Program-made: the position numbers and the translations under genes | In this document: in pieces, positions 26,204-35,050 of the stretch | Layout: the number at the start of each line of letters is the position of its first letter | Position numbering within the stretch: the first letter of the stretch is position 1 | DNA from: UBA1181 sp045601045 | GTDB lineage: Bacteria; Bacteroidota; Bacteroidia; Bacteroidales; Paludibacteraceae | Assembly (NCBI GenBank): GCA_045601045.1 | Contig: JAZRZA010000082.1 | Coordinates: forward strand, 82,984-146,983 | Direction of reading: 5' to 3' | DNA length: 64,000 nucleotides | Notes under the pieces: model-generated | Databases searched by the model: none | The model's input: the letters and a program-made list of their open reading frames with translations, nothing else | What the model was told of the DNA's origin: nothing

Positions 26204-26944
26204 CTATGCCAATTGTTCACTCGTTTTTCCGAATCGTCTCTCTCTCTTTTGGTAATCCACAATCGCCTCGAAGAACTGTTCCTTCTTAAACTCCGGCCAA
26301 GGTGTGGAGGTGAAATAGAGTTCGGAATAAGACAATTGCCACATCAAGAAGTTACTGATGCGCAACTCGCCACTGGTCCGCACCAACAAATCCGGATCAG
26401 GCACACCTGCTGTGGTCAAATGGTTCGAGAACAGAGTTTCATCTATATCTTCAATGTTCAACGTGCCCGACTTCGCCTCGGAAGCGATCTGTTTTACCGC
26501 CTCGACCATCTCCCAACGGGAAGAGTAACTAATGGCGATCAACATAGTCAATCCCGTATTCCCCGCCGTAATCTGCTCGGCCTCCGTCAAGTTTTTAAGG
26601 GTCACCTCAGACAATCTGCTCTTGTCGCCGATCACCCTCAATCGAACATTATTCTTAGAAATCTTCTCAATATACTTTCTCAATGCGGCGGAAAGGATAT
26701 CCATCAAAGCATTCACCTCCGCTTCCGGACGATTCCAGTTCTCTGTGGAAAAAGCATACAAGGTAATGTACTTCACACCCAAATCGGTAGCAGCCTCCAT
26801 CACCTTGTCCACGGAATCGACGCCCTCTTGATGTCCGAAAATCCGATCCAATCCTTTCGACTTTGCCCAGCGGCCATTACCATCCATGATGATAGCGACA
26901 TGCTGCGGCACTCGATTCATATCTATTTGATCTTTATAACTCAT
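26204..26944 (-). CDS. uppS: isoprenyl transferase (undecaprenyl diphosphate synthase)
   Basis: This 246-residue cis-prenyltransferase makes the lipid carrier for cell-wall and polysaccharide building blocks. Signature motifs are HVAIIMDGNGRWAKSKGL (about 15-33, catalytic Asp), YITLYAFSTENWNRP, and DLLVRTSGELRISNFLMWQL near 195-215. It lies 9 bp before bamA and 4 bp after the DUF6089 gene, so it is in the same operon. Confidence 0.96.
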   Translation of the reverse strand: MSYKDQIDMNRVPQHVAIIMDGNGRWAKSKGLDRIFGHQEGVDSVDKVMEAATDLGVKYITLYAFSTENWNRPEAEVNALMDILSAALRKYIEKISKNNVRLRVIGDKSRLSEVTLKNLTEAEQITAGNTGLTMLIAISYSSRWEMVEAVKQIASEAKSGTLNIEDIDETLFSNHLTTAGVPDPDLLVRTSGELRISNFLMWQLSYSELYFTSTPWPEFKKEQFFEAIVDYQKRERRFGKTSEQLA

Positions 26945-26948
26945 ATCC

Positions 26949-27662
26949 TTACTTTAAAACATTGCACTTGGACCTTCTACGAATCAAATCCACCGAAATA
27001 AATACCAAAGCGCATGTGTAGTAGTCATTGTTTTTAAACGCCTTATGGCCCATGTTATACGGGTCGTTCAAAATTTTGGATTCTCTGTCCACCACATCGA
27101 AATTATCCACGAACAATTTGCGCATAGACCACTCGAATCCAAGATTCCAACGCTTCCACAATTTGAACTTATAACCCACACCAAATGTGAGGTTGAAGGT
27201 GATGATATTGCCTCTCCAATGTTCATACATCGTCATACCTGGGCCTATCAACACATAAGGCGTATGGCGCTTCACCTCGCGGTCCCAACTCTCGAAACCA
27301 TATTTCAAGAAATTGTGCTCCAAATGCAAACCCACATCCCAGAACTTCTGTTCGAATGAGGCTTGCGCTCCATCTGGCAAGATGTTTTCGAAATTGCGGG
27401 TATCACCGGAAACCTTTCCGCGTACCACATCCAATTTCAACACGCCACGGTCATTGATGAAATAACGCAACAATCCGCCATACGCCACATGGTTCTCAAT
27501 GAATATCTTTCTGTTATTCGCATCACCGTTGTAATACGAATCACCGCCAAATAATCCAAATTCTCCGACATAGCGGTCTTGCGCATGACTTGTCTCCAAC
27601 CCGAAACAAGTCCACAAAACCACGAGCAGACATGCTGCATATTTATATTTACGTTGCGTCAT
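26949..27662 (-). CDS. DUF6089 family outer-membrane barrel-like protein
   Basis: This 237-residue exported protein has a signal sequence (YKYAACLLVVLWTCFGLETS) and the start DRYVGEFGLFGGDSYYNGDA, typical of the Bacteroidota DUF6089 family. Its body is a series of amphipathic beta strands with LRYFINDRGVLKLDVVRGKV and a membrane-like WNLGFEWSMRKLF. It heads the uppS-bamA-ompH operon, and such placement suggests a link to envelope assembly. A start at 27683 is also possible. Confidence 0.8.
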   Translation of the reverse strand: MTQRKYKYAACLLVVLWTCFGLETSHAQDRYVGEFGLFGGDSYYNGDANNRKIFIENHVAYGGLLRYFINDRGVLKLDVVRGKVSGDTRNFENILPDGAQASFEQKFWDVGLHLEHNFLKYGFESWDREVKRHTPYVLIGPGMTMYEHWRGNIITFNLTFGVGYKFKLWKRWNLGFEWSMRKLFVDNFDVVDRESKILNDPYNMGHKAFKNNDYYTCALVFISVDLIRRRSKCNVLK

Positions 27663-27864
27663 TTTTATACTCAATATGTTCATAGAAGAGAAACGAGATT
27701 TACCCCGCAATATTTTGTATTCTCTCCAAAAACGCACAAAAATAAGGATTTTTTATGATTTTATGAAAATTCAATCTACGAATTGTCCTTAAAAATATAT
27801 AAAAGGGAACTCTCCATCGACTAGTCGTTCAGGCGAATTTCTTCATTCGTAAGACACCCTCTAA

Positions 27865-27974
27865 AAACAAAGAAGGATGTCATCTCGACATCCCAACCTC
27901 GTCAATTTTTAACCTTAAATCTAATACCATGAAAAACACAGTGCAAATATATGGTATATTTTTATGTTATACAA
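27865..27974 (-). ncRNA. short transcription unit, copy 2 (candidate sRNA or tiny-peptide leader)
   Basis: This is the inverted homologue of the unit at 20472-20570. On the minus strand TTG (27972-27974), 20 bp and TATATTTG (27944-27951) form a perfect promoter. A hairpin with arms GGATGTC and GACATCC (27875-27893, loop GAGAT) is followed by TTCTTTGTTTTTAG. The short ORF from 27930 reads MVLDLRLKIDEVGMSR and stops inside the hairpin. The gap of 349 bp around it holds nothing else except the ccsBA promoter. Confidence 0.7.
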
Positions 27975-28026
27975 CATAATTATTTAATATTTTCAATAAT
28001 TAACATTCTTTTGCAAAAGAATAGCC

Positions 28027-28067
28027 AGATATGGGGATTGCCACATATCTCACAATGATTAAATTTG
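28027..28067 (+). promoter_or_regulatory. ccsBA promoter with an overlapping palindrome
   Basis: A TTG -33 box (28038-28040) and TAAATTTG (28060-28067) are 19 bp apart, 20 bp before the ATG. An imperfect inverted repeat (AGATATGGGG and CCACATATCT, 28027-28050) covers the -33 box and could be a regulator site. Confidence 0.6.
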
Positions 28068-28086
28068 CCCAACAAACAGAAACTTA

Positions 28087-30366
28087 ATGAATAACAAAAA
28101 GAATCATTTTCTATCATCCGCGCCTTTCCTGTCTTTGGGATGCATCATAGCGTGCCTCATCGTCACCTCCATTCTCGAAAAGGAAGGGCTATTCGAAGGG
28201 TATTCACCCTACACATCTACCCCATTCATCGCGCTTTGGGGTATACTCGTTCTCTTATCCAGCATCTACATCCACAAGAAAAAATTATGGAAAAGAGCGG
28301 GCGTGTTCTCTATTCATGCAGCCTTCCTTATGATCTTATGCGGCGCATTAATCACCCACCTCACCAGCTTTTCCGGGCAAATACACCTCCGCAATGGCGA
28401 AAGTGGCAATCTGATCCAGACAAACCAATCAAACAATAATGACGCAATGGGGAAAGAACTTCCCTTTACCATAAGACTAGACCAGTTCAGCATCATCACT
28501 TATCCAGGCACCGACACCCCAGCCGATTACCAGAGTGACATCACACTCACTGATCAAAAAGGGAGTCAAAAGGCACGTGTTTCTATGAATAAAATCGTCA
28601 GGAAAGATGGCTACCGCCTTTTCCAACAATCCTACGACGCGGATGGGCAAGGAAGTGTATTGATGGTCAGTTACGACAAATGGGGCGCGAGAATCACTTA
28701 CATTGGCTATCTCTTTTTACTGATCGGAATGGGCCTGACGCTTTTCGACCCGAAAAGCAACTTCCGTAACGCGATCAAAAACAGCCAGGGAAACGCCAAT
28801 ATCTGGAAGGGAGGGGCAATAGCGCTGCTCCTATGCGCCACACCATGGCATTCCGCCTCCGCAGAGAGCCTGACGCTCACGGAGCAAGAGGCGGAGGCAT
28901 TCGGCAACATCCTGGTGCAACACCAAGAGAGAATCACCACCCTATCATGCCTCGCCAACGACTTCACCAAGAAATTGACGGGGAAGAACCACTACAAAGA
29001 CTACAACGCCACGCAAGTTTTGGCTGGTTGGCTCTTCTCTCGTGAGGAGTGGCAATACGAACCCATGTTCAAAGTGAAGGGGCAAACGGAGCGTTCACTG
29101 ATCGGGATTGACCAACCGCGCGCAAGATTCGTGGACTTCTTCGATTCTAACGGAGAATACAAGCTACGCAAGCACTATATGCAAAAGGCGCGGAAAGACT
29201 TGAACGCACCAGAATTAAAACCGATCAAACGCCTGGACGAGGAGGTGGAATTGGTCCTTATGTTACAATCGGGAGCCCTTCTGAACATCTTCCCCGCTCA
29301 AGGCGACTACGGGATCCAACTCTTTTCACCACGCAACTTCCCGCAAGGAGGTGTTACAGGTTCGGATTCCATACTCGTCAACAACTTTCTTCCGCTTCTT
29401 TACGAAAAATATAGTCAGAGAAAGAATAAAACTATGGATGCGGGACAAGGAGTCGGATCAAAAGAAGATTGCACCCATTGGATAGAAAAATTCTGTCAGT
29501 ACCAAAGGGAAAAATTAGGCGACAAAGTCCCCTCACAATGGAGAATCGATGCGGAGAAACTCTATTTAAGAATAGACAAGCTACCACTATGCAGCTACAT
29601 CACACTTCTCTTCGGAATCATTTCATTGTTCTGCCTATTTCTAAAAAAAGGGGCGGATTCACTGCAAAGGATCTGTCACGTCTCGCTCTTTCTATCTTGC
29701 GCATACCTCACCTTGCTACTCTCCCTACGAGGTGTCGTGTCAGGCAGGTTACCATTGGCCAATGGACACGAAACGCTTCTTTGCATAGCCTGGATGGCGC
29801 AACTATTCGCGCTTTGCTTCTATCGCAGATGGCACATCCTACTTCAATTAGGGTTAATGGCCTCCGGGTTCGCGATGCTAACGGCCACATTGGGAGCGAA
29901 AGACCCGCAAATCACGCCTTTGATCCCCGTACTCAACTCTCCTCTTTTGAGCCTCCACGTCACTTTGATGATGATCTCCTACACCCTTTTGTTTTTTGTG
30001 ACATTATCAAGTCTCATCGCGCTGCTTTCCCATTGGCTACAACACGACGACAGCAGATTGGCGCAACATCAGACACTCAATACGATCATCCTCTACCCCG
30101 CCCTGTTCTGCCTCACCGCAGGCATATTCCTGGGAGCTGTATGGGCCAATGTATCTTGGGGATGTTACTGGTCTTGGGACCCCAAAGAGACATGGGCGCT
30201 GATCTCTCTATTGATTTACAGCTATAACTTCCACGGTAAATCGCTGCCATTCCTTCAAAAATCAATCCGACACCATCTATACCAAATCATCACCTTCATC
30301 GCCATTCTCTTCACCTACTTTGGCGTGAATTACCTATTTGGGGGAATGCATAGTTACGGAGGTTGA
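28087..30366 (+). CDS. ccsBA: cytochrome c biogenesis protein CcsBA (ResB-ResC fusion)
   Basis: This 759-residue fusion joins a ResB/CcsB part (about 1-480, N-terminal helices and a large periplasmic region) to a ResC/CcsA part (about 490-759) with many helices. The heme-handling tryptophan-rich motif appears as NVSWGCYWSWDPKETWALI near 700, and conserved His residues sit in GRLPLANGHETLLCIAW and the terminal GVNYLFGGMHSYGG. It moves heme across the membrane and attaches it to c-type cytochromes (system II). It is a single-gene unit; no cytochrome or nitrite reductase gene is next to it here. Confidence 0.93.
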   Translation: MNNKKNHFLSSAPFLSLGCIIACLIVTSILEKEGLFEGYSPYTSTPFIALWGILVLLSSIYIHKKKLWKRAGVFSIHAAFLMILCGALITHLTSFSGQIHLRNGESGNLIQTNQSNNNDAMGKELPFTIRLDQFSIITYPGTDTPADYQSDITLTDQKGSQKARVSMNKIVRKDGYRLFQQSYDADGQGSVLMVSYDKWGARITYIGYLFLLIGMGLTLFDPKSNFRNAIKNSQGNANIWKGGAIALLLCATPWHSASAESLTLTEQEAEAFGNILVQHQERITTLSCLANDFTKKLTGKNHYKDYNATQVLAGWLFSREEWQYEPMFKVKGQTERSLIGIDQPRARFVDFFDSNGEYKLRKHYMQKARKDLNAPELKPIKRLDEEVELVLMLQSGALLNIFPAQGDYGIQLFSPRNFPQGGVTGSDSILVNNFLPLLYEKYSQRKNKTMDAGQGVGSKEDCTHWIEKFCQYQREKLGDKVPSQWRIDAEKLYLRIDKLPLCSYITLLFGIISLFCLFLKKGADSLQRICHVSLFLSCAYLTLLLSLRGVVSGRLPLANGHETLLCIAWMAQLFALCFYRRWHILLQLGLMASGFAMLTATLGAKDPQITPLIPVLNSPLLSLHVTLMMISYTLLFFVTLSSLIALLSHWLQHDDSRLAQHQTLNTIILYPALFCLTAGIFLGAVWANVSWGCYWSWDPKETWALISLLIYSYNFHGKSLPFLQKSIRHHLYQIITFIAILFTYFGVNYLFGGMHSYGG

Positions 30367-30388
30367 ATAGAAGCCATAAGGGACAAAA

Positions 30389-30425
30389 AGAAAGCGTCAC
30401 CGCAGATTCCCGCAGCGACGCTTTC
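30389..30425. terminator. bidirectional terminator between ccsBA and a convergent gene
   Basis: Arms GAAAGCGTC and GACGCTTTC enclose an 18-base loop. It lies between the stops of two convergent genes and could serve both. Confidence 0.75.
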
Positions 30426-30451
30426 ATTTAAATTATATTCTAAAGGAAGGA

Positions 30452-31096
30452 TTACTTAAGTGCCTTGTACAACTTAGCGACACGCTTCTCAATCTCCTCT
30501 TGAACTTTCTCCAACGTGCTGTCGATATCATCGATCTCATCTTGGACATCCTCAATACGATTCTTCTTCTCCTTTGCCTTCATCGTCATATCTGCCTCAA
30601 GTTCAGCCTTCTCCTTCTCCAATTTCTCCTTCTTTCTCACCTTGTGGGTCAACGGCTTCATAGAATCCTTTTGGCCAAGACCAATTACCTTCTCACCCAA
30701 CTGGATGTCATTGAAACTGATCACAGCGAAACCATCATAGAAAGAGACGTTTCCGGCACACTTGATGTAATCAACGTATTGAGTGTTGATCATCACATTC
30801 CAACGCACCTTTGTGTTGTGAGTAATGGTAAAGTCAAAACTCTCTGGAGAGACTTCGTTAAACATTCTATAGCTATCCCACTCTGAAGAAGAGAACCACT
30901 CACGAGCATCCTCATAAGATTCCATCTTATCACTTCCACATGGAATAGTGTCAACCACATTGGTTTTAAAATCCTTATCCACAACGAAAATAGACGCCTT
31001 CTTCGCCTCAGATTTAGCGTTTTTAGGAGCCTCTTTTGCAGACACACTTGTAGCAAGCAACGATAAAGCAATCAAGCCAAACTTTAAAATTTTCAT
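30452..31096 (-). CDS. exported protein with a C-terminal coiled coil
   Basis: This 214-residue protein has a signal peptide (about 1-21, ending SVSAKEA). A globular middle has YEDAREWFSSSEWDSYRMFN and two beta strands around VSFYDGFAVISFNDIQLG. A highly charged helix (about 150-214) of Lys/Glu repeats ends EEIEKRVAKLYKALK. The middle resembles DUF4468-type exported domains, but I cannot name the family with confidence. It is probably periplasmic. It is alone on the minus strand. Confidence 0.62.
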   Translation of the reverse strand: MKILKFGLIALSLLATSVSAKEAPKNAKSEAKKASIFVVDKDFKTNVVDTIPCGSDKMESYEDAREWFSSSEWDSYRMFNEVSPESFDFTITHNTKVRWNVMINTQYVDYIKCAGNVSFYDGFAVISFNDIQLGEKVIGLGQKDSMKPLTHKVRKKEKLEKEKAELEADMTMKAKEKKNRIEDVQDEIDDIDSTLEKVQEEIEKRVAKLYKALK

Positions 31097-31241
31097 AAAC
31101 ATTAAAATTTAAAATTAGTATAATATGTTCCTATTTACTCTCCCTGTCGTTAATGACGCGCAATTTACAAAAAAAATCTTTTACAGATACCAAATCCCAC
31201 AAATCTTTCACTCCTCACCACGCTCCATTCTCCTTAACGTA

Positions 31242-31272
31242 TTGTCCACCTCATCCTTTTTTTGTAAAATTG
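31242..31272 (+). promoter_or_regulatory. promoter of the EptA-like gene
   Basis: TTG (31242-31244), 20 bp, then TAAAATTG (31265-31272), one base off the TAnnTTTG consensus. The leader to the ATG at 31340 is about 60 bases. Confidence 0.6.
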
Positions 31273-31339
31273 CATGCGAATTCGCGGGGCTGAGCCATTT
31301 CCGTGAACCGCAAAACACTCCATTAGCACTCCTTTAGAC

Positions 31340-33136
31340 ATGAAAGGTTTAGTAATTTTCTTTGTGACATTCATCGCGCTGTACGGTCTGAGTTGGACGC
31401 TGTACTACTGTTGCAACAAGGGAATATCCAAGCGTTCGATTCACCAACAAGGGTTTCGATTCGCCATCACAGCCGCCTTGTCCGCTCTTTCCGCAACATG
31501 TTCATACGGATTTCTAGGGATAGCACGCCTTTTACTGCCCACCATTGTCGCCACACTCTGCATGGGGACCTACCCACTTCTCTACCATTTGACCAATCGG
31601 AAGAGAAACGACCACGACAATTTCATGGACATCACATTCGGTCTCTACGTCTGGGGTTTATTGGTTGGACTAGAGACATTATCACTCACCCTCCCTATTT
31701 TAATACCCATCATCGCCTTGTTGGAGATCGTCTTATTGATGGTGTGCATCTCGCAAATCATCTATTACCTCATGTACGGCGCTTGCATCGATACAAACGG
31801 TATGAAGACCATCCAAGAGACGCATATCAACGAAATCATTGAGTTCTACCACTCCTTCCATCCACTCAAAGCGTTGCTCTGCGTCGTGGCTATTCTAGGG
31901 GCTATCGCAGGCCTCTTTCTCGTCAATTTCCATCTTCACGCTTCCACAACACTTCCCATTGGGACAATCCTTGCGGAAAGCGCTCTTGTCATCCTCTATC
32001 TCTATTTCATGTTCATTGCGAAGAAGGATGTCTTTTCCCGAACAGGCATGGTGACATTATGGCGTATCATCAAAGATTACAAACGACGGAATTACATCTA
32101 TCGAGAGGAGGCGGAGAAAAGGATGCAAAGCTTGGATGTCACCGTCCAACTTCCTTTGAGCGACAAGGAACCACAAACCATTCTGATGGTAATTGGAGAA
32201 AGCGCATCGCGCGACTATATGAGCGCCTTCCGTCCGCAACCCAGAGAGACTACACCTTGGCTCTCCAACATGAAACAAGACGCACGCCACTTCCTCATGG
32301 TACCTAACGCATACGCCTGCGCCAACCAAACGGTTCCCACGCTGGAAAGGGCATTGACAGAGCGCAACCAATACAACGACAAGACCTTTTACAAATCTTG
32401 TTCCATCATCGACATCGCAAAAAAAATGGGATTCGCCACACACTGGTACAGCAACCAAGGTCATCTAGGTAGTGCCGACACACCCATCACTTTGATAGCA
32501 GAGTCCTGCAATGTGGCCAAATGGACCAAACAAGACCTTGGCAAAGCGCAATACGACGAGACACTCATTGACTTTCTTGGCGAATTGGACCCTCAAAAGA
32601 ACAATTTCCTCGTCCTCCATCTCAAAGGCAGCCATTTCAATTTCACCAACCGCTACCCCGCCACTTACAGCGAGGCGGCGAACACCCCGAACGACACTGT
32701 AGAACAATACCGGACCTCTCTGCACTATACCGACCACGTGTTGCAGACGGCCTTCGAGTACTGTCAAAAACACCTGAATCTCAGTGCCATGTTCTATTTT
32801 TCCGACCATGGTGACCTGCCGATGGGCCGCCGCAGCCCGAATTTCAGAGGATTCGGTCCAGTTCGCATCCCTATGTTCATCTACTGCTCCGACAGGTACA
32901 TATCCGAGCATCCCGACCGCTATGAGGCGATGCTACAAAATAAAGAAAAGCATTTCACGAACGATTTGATCTACGATTTCGCATGCGGATTGTTAGACAT
33001 TCAATCATCCCATTTTGAACCATCCGAGAGCCTTGCCCACCAAGCGTATCGATTTACCAGAGAGATGTTGCTGACCAACGAGGGACGCACTCCCATCAAA
33101 GAGGATGACGAAAGCATGTACGACCAAATCCGATAA
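31340..33136 (+). CDS. EptA-like phosphoethanolamine transferase / sulfatase-family membrane enzyme
   Basis: This 598-residue inner-membrane protein has about five N-terminal helices (about 1-225) and a periplasmic alkaline-phosphatase-fold domain. Metal and active-site motifs are ILMVIGESASRDYM (about 278-291), the nucleophile region ACANQTVPTLERAL with its Thr, HLKGSHFNF, and FYFSDHGDLPMG near 480. Such enzymes move phosphoethanolamine from phosphatidylethanolamine to lipid A or other glycans and can raise resistance to cationic peptides. The acceptor here cannot be told. It has its own promoter and terminator. Confidence 0.88.
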   Translation: MKGLVIFFVTFIALYGLSWTLYYCCNKGISKRSIHQQGFRFAITAALSALSATCSYGFLGIARLLLPTIVATLCMGTYPLLYHLTNRKRNDHDNFMDITFGLYVWGLLVGLETLSLTLPILIPIIALLEIVLLMVCISQIIYYLMYGACIDTNGMKTIQETHINEIIEFYHSFHPLKALLCVVAILGAIAGLFLVNFHLHASTTLPIGTILAESALVILYLYFMFIAKKDVFSRTGMVTLWRIIKDYKRRNYIYREEAEKRMQSLDVTVQLPLSDKEPQTILMVIGESASRDYMSAFRPQPRETTPWLSNMKQDARHFLMVPNAYACANQTVPTLERALTERNQYNDKTFYKSCSIIDIAKKMGFATHWYSNQGHLGSADTPITLIAESCNVAKWTKQDLGKAQYDETLIDFLGELDPQKNNFLVLHLKGSHFNFTNRYPATYSEAANTPNDTVEQYRTSLHYTDHVLQTAFEYCQKHLNLSAMFYFSDHGDLPMGRRSPNFRGFGPVRIPMFIYCSDRYISEHPDRYEAMLQNKEKHFTNDLIYDFACGLLDIQSSHFEPSESLAHQAYRFTREMLLTNEGRTPIKEDDESMYDQIR

Positions 33137-33144
33137 GCATAAAA

Positions 33145-33173
33145 AAAACCGCACCTGAACCAGATGCGGTTTT
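33145..33173. terminator. bidirectional terminator after the EptA-like gene
   Basis: Arms AAAACCGCA and TGCGGTTTT surround an 11-base loop between convergent genes. Confidence 0.8.
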
Positions 33174-33193
33174 CTCTTTGAAGAATATCTCTA

Positions 33194-33388
33194 TTACTTA
33201 TTGAACTTCTCGTTGAATTGCTCATCAGTCATAGTGATCAACTTAATCAAGTCGATGATCCACCAAATAACACCAACACCAAGGCAACAAGTCAAAAAGA
33301 ATAGGATAAATCTACCGATTTGTCCCAAATAAATGTGGTGAATTCCACAAATCAAGCAAAGGATAATTGCTGTAGTTCTTGATTTCAT
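33194..33388 (-). CDS. TM2 domain protein
   Basis: This 64-residue protein has two membrane helices of the TM2 type: a first helix TAIILCLICGIHHIYLGQIG, and the second CLGVGVIWWIIDLIKLITMT with the Trp-Trp-Asp-like end. The tail DEQFNEKFNK is typical of small Bacteroidota TM2 proteins. It starts at the Met just before the first helix. Function unknown; it is 49 bp downstream of a DUF2752 gene with which it may be co-transcribed. Confidence 0.85.
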   Translation of the reverse strand: MKSRTTAIILCLICGIHHIYLGQIGRFILFFLTCCLGVGVIWWIIDLIKLITMTDEQFNEKFNK

Positions 33389-33437
33389 ATTCCTAACAAT
33401 TTTAGTTTTACTATTATTGCAAATGTAACACAATTTT

Positions 33438-33812
33438 TCATAAGTTGATAATGTTTCTTAAAAACATCCACCCAACCAACAAAAAAACCACCGCGAATCT
33501 AAAAAGCTGCGTATTGTAAAGATTATTCATCCATCGGGCCAGTGACTCACGACGAGTAGCCAGCCACCCTCCCATTAAAAGCAGCAGCAACACCGGGACC
33601 ATCAAATTATAGTGAACAGCAGTGGGAAAATCGCCATGAAGCAAGTAATGCATCGCCCGCAGCGACCCGCAACCCGGACATTTAATTCCAAGACTATAAT
33701 AGACAGGACAACGATACAATGTGGCCTCTGTGGGGTTGACAAAATAAAGCAACAAGCATAGCGCCACCAATGCCAACACCGTCACAATATCTTTTCCTCG
33801 CTTGCTCAACAT
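33438..33812 (-). CDS. DUF2752 family membrane protein
   Basis: This 124-residue protein has about three membrane helices. The conserved CPVYYSLGIKCPGCGSLRAM motif of DUF2752, with its CPGCG cysteines, lies at about 35-55. A longer reading frame exists but the start at 33812 puts the first helix near the N-terminus. DUF2752 genes often lie next to TM2 genes, as here. The function is unknown; the Cys pair may bind metal or form a disulfide. Confidence 0.83.
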   Translation of the reverse strand: MLSKRGKDIVTVLALVALCLLLYFVNPTEATLYRCPVYYSLGIKCPGCGSLRAMHYLLHGDFPTAVHYNLMVPVLLLLLMGGWLATRRESLARWMNNLYNTQLFRFAVVFLLVGWMFLRNIINL

Positions 33813-33936
33813 GATTCGAAAATTGATTTTGGGACAAATATACCAAAATTCAGCAGAAAAGCTGATCCCAGAAGGATTTGTCATCGTGCCATTCGATATC
33901 TAATATCATACTAAGGCAATTCCTCAAACACAGTAA

Positions 33937-33970
33937 AAAAAGCCGCACCCAAATTGGATGCGGCTTTCAG
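33937..33970. repeat. dispersed terminator repeat, copy 1
   Basis: A hairpin with arms AGCCGCA and TGCGGCT, preceded by A7 on the plus strand, forms part of a repeated sequence. Close copies lie at 36209-36232, 37708-37730 and 39094-39118, and a degenerate one at 35281-35340 that shares a further 20 bases (TTGGCCTATA) downstream. On the minus strand it acts as a terminator. Confidence 0.7.
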
Positions 33971-34036
33971 TATAATGATTTGGCCTATAAGCAACATTGA
34001 CACCTCATGCTGCCGCAATATAAATCAGTGATATGT

Positions 34037-34603
34037 TTAGTGATTTTCGGCCAAATAATCCGATTTCGCAATAATGTGATATTTACAGGACAACGAGTAG
34101 AGTCCGTCGCCATTTCCATTATAATCGCTTAATTTTATTGAGCAACTTCCGTCGATGGCATACAACGAGTATCCATCAATATTTCTACCCAAGTTTTCCA
34201 CTTTCTCTACTGTATGGGTTTCTCCTTTTGACGGAACCAACTCTAAATGATCGACCATTATACTACAATCAAATGTTCCTAACGGCAAAATATCGACATT
34301 CTTCTCCCTGCCCGCTGGATAGACGCCAGGCACCAACGAGTGGTAATCTGTATCCAATGATTCGCCCGCAACGTGTATCCATCCATCTTCTAAGACATCG
34401 CAGTAGGCTTCCATCCAATCCTCTTGTCTCTGGAGTTTTTTGCCTTGATCAACCACTGTTCCGGACTTGTCTTTTATTGTCCACTCAGTCCAACCAATAA
34501 TTAAGTCATCTTCGTTCTTGTCCTCCTCCTTTTTACAGGAAGAAAACAATGCAAAAAACAGTACTAATGTGAAAAACAGACTAAAGAAATTTAACTTTCT
34601 CAT
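34037..34603 (-). CDS. predicted lipoprotein of unknown function
   Basis: This 188-residue exported lipoprotein has a signal peptide MRKLNFFSLFFTLVLFFALF and a lipobox ending at Cys23 (SSCKKEEDKNEDD). The mature part starts with an acidic linker and then beta-rich sequence (GWTEWTIKDKSGTVVDQGK) and ends KYHIIAKSDYLAENH. No family is recognised. Its leader shares the AGTTGCGCCCG segment (34621-34634) with the small-peptide gene at 36534, probably a common -7 promoter/start region. Confidence 0.65.
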   Translation of the reverse strand: MRKLNFFSLFFTLVLFFALFSSCKKEEDKNEDDLIIGWTEWTIKDKSGTVVDQGKKLQRQEDWMEAYCDVLEDGWIHVAGESLDTDYHSLVPGVYPAGREKNVDILPLGTFDCSIMVDHLELVPSKGETHTVEKVENLGRNIDGYSLYAIDGSCSIKLSDYNGNGDGLYSLSCKYHIIAKSDYLAENH

Positions 34604-34712
34604 GATTCAATACCCTTAATATGTAACGGGCGCAACTTTAAAAAAAAACCTTACTCTGTTTCGGATTTTCAGGATTCTCCGTCGAGCTATTTGTCTTTCT
34701 ATATAAGCAAAC

Positions 34713-34895
34713 AAAAAAAAGCGTGAACCGTTCGTTGATTGCTTACTGAATCCGATGGCTCTGGTAAACCGATGATGACAATAAGCACGAAACGGTTCAC
34801 ACCCTAAGGCGTGAACCTCCCGCATCGCTTATTCTCTCATCGATTAAAATTTACCAGATTTTACGGATTGAGAATAAGAGCGTAAAGCTCAAAAT
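34713..34895 (-). ncRNA. structured leader element, copy A (attenuator-like)
   Basis: Minus-strand RNA here can form a long hairpin ending in a terminator: arms GTGAACCGTT and AACGGTTCAC (34791-34800 with 34723-34732), then T8. The same GTGAACC can instead pair with GGTTCAC encoded at 34811-34817 in a short competing hairpin. A short ORF starts at 34825 with MREVHALGCEPFRAY. Upstream, a GAGC/GCTC hairpin is encoded at 34878-34890. A second copy is at 36891-37075. No HTH gene follows this copy. Confidence 0.65.
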
Positions 34896-34934
34896 TTATA
34901 CTATGTAGTTAATTGTATTTCTGTTTCTTAAAAA

Positions 34935-35049
34935 TTAATCAATTTTATCTTTTTGACAACTACGTTGAAATAGATTTTTTAACGTTCCTATCTTTTTTAC
35001 ATCACTTTCTATATTATCGACCAACAACTGACATTTGATGGTGCTTCAT
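34935..35049 (-). pseudogene. PemK/MazF-type toxin remnant (module A)
   Basis: This is a remnant of the toxin gene that is intact at 37108-37440. It begins ATG AAG CAC CAT CAA (MKHHQ, against MKYHQ in the intact gene). It then jumps out of frame to a stretch that reads KCQLLVDNIESDVKKIGTLK in another frame and stops at 34935. That matches the C-terminal third of the intact toxin (VKCQLLVGDVERDVICKIG). About 75 codons are missing, so it cannot be active. Confidence 0.8.
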
Positions 35050-35050
35050 A

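Noticed and set aside
20472..27974. Reading the two inverted units as ends of a mobile element
   Set aside because: The enclosed genes (murI, bamA, uppS, ompH) are core housekeeping genes and no transposase or duplication is present.
34616..34825. Full 69-residue ORF beginning MREVHALG
   Set aside because: Only the first 15 residues are shared with the second copy and the rest is Arg/Phe-rich read-through of hairpin and AT-rich sequence. It is treated as part of the leader, not a protein gene.
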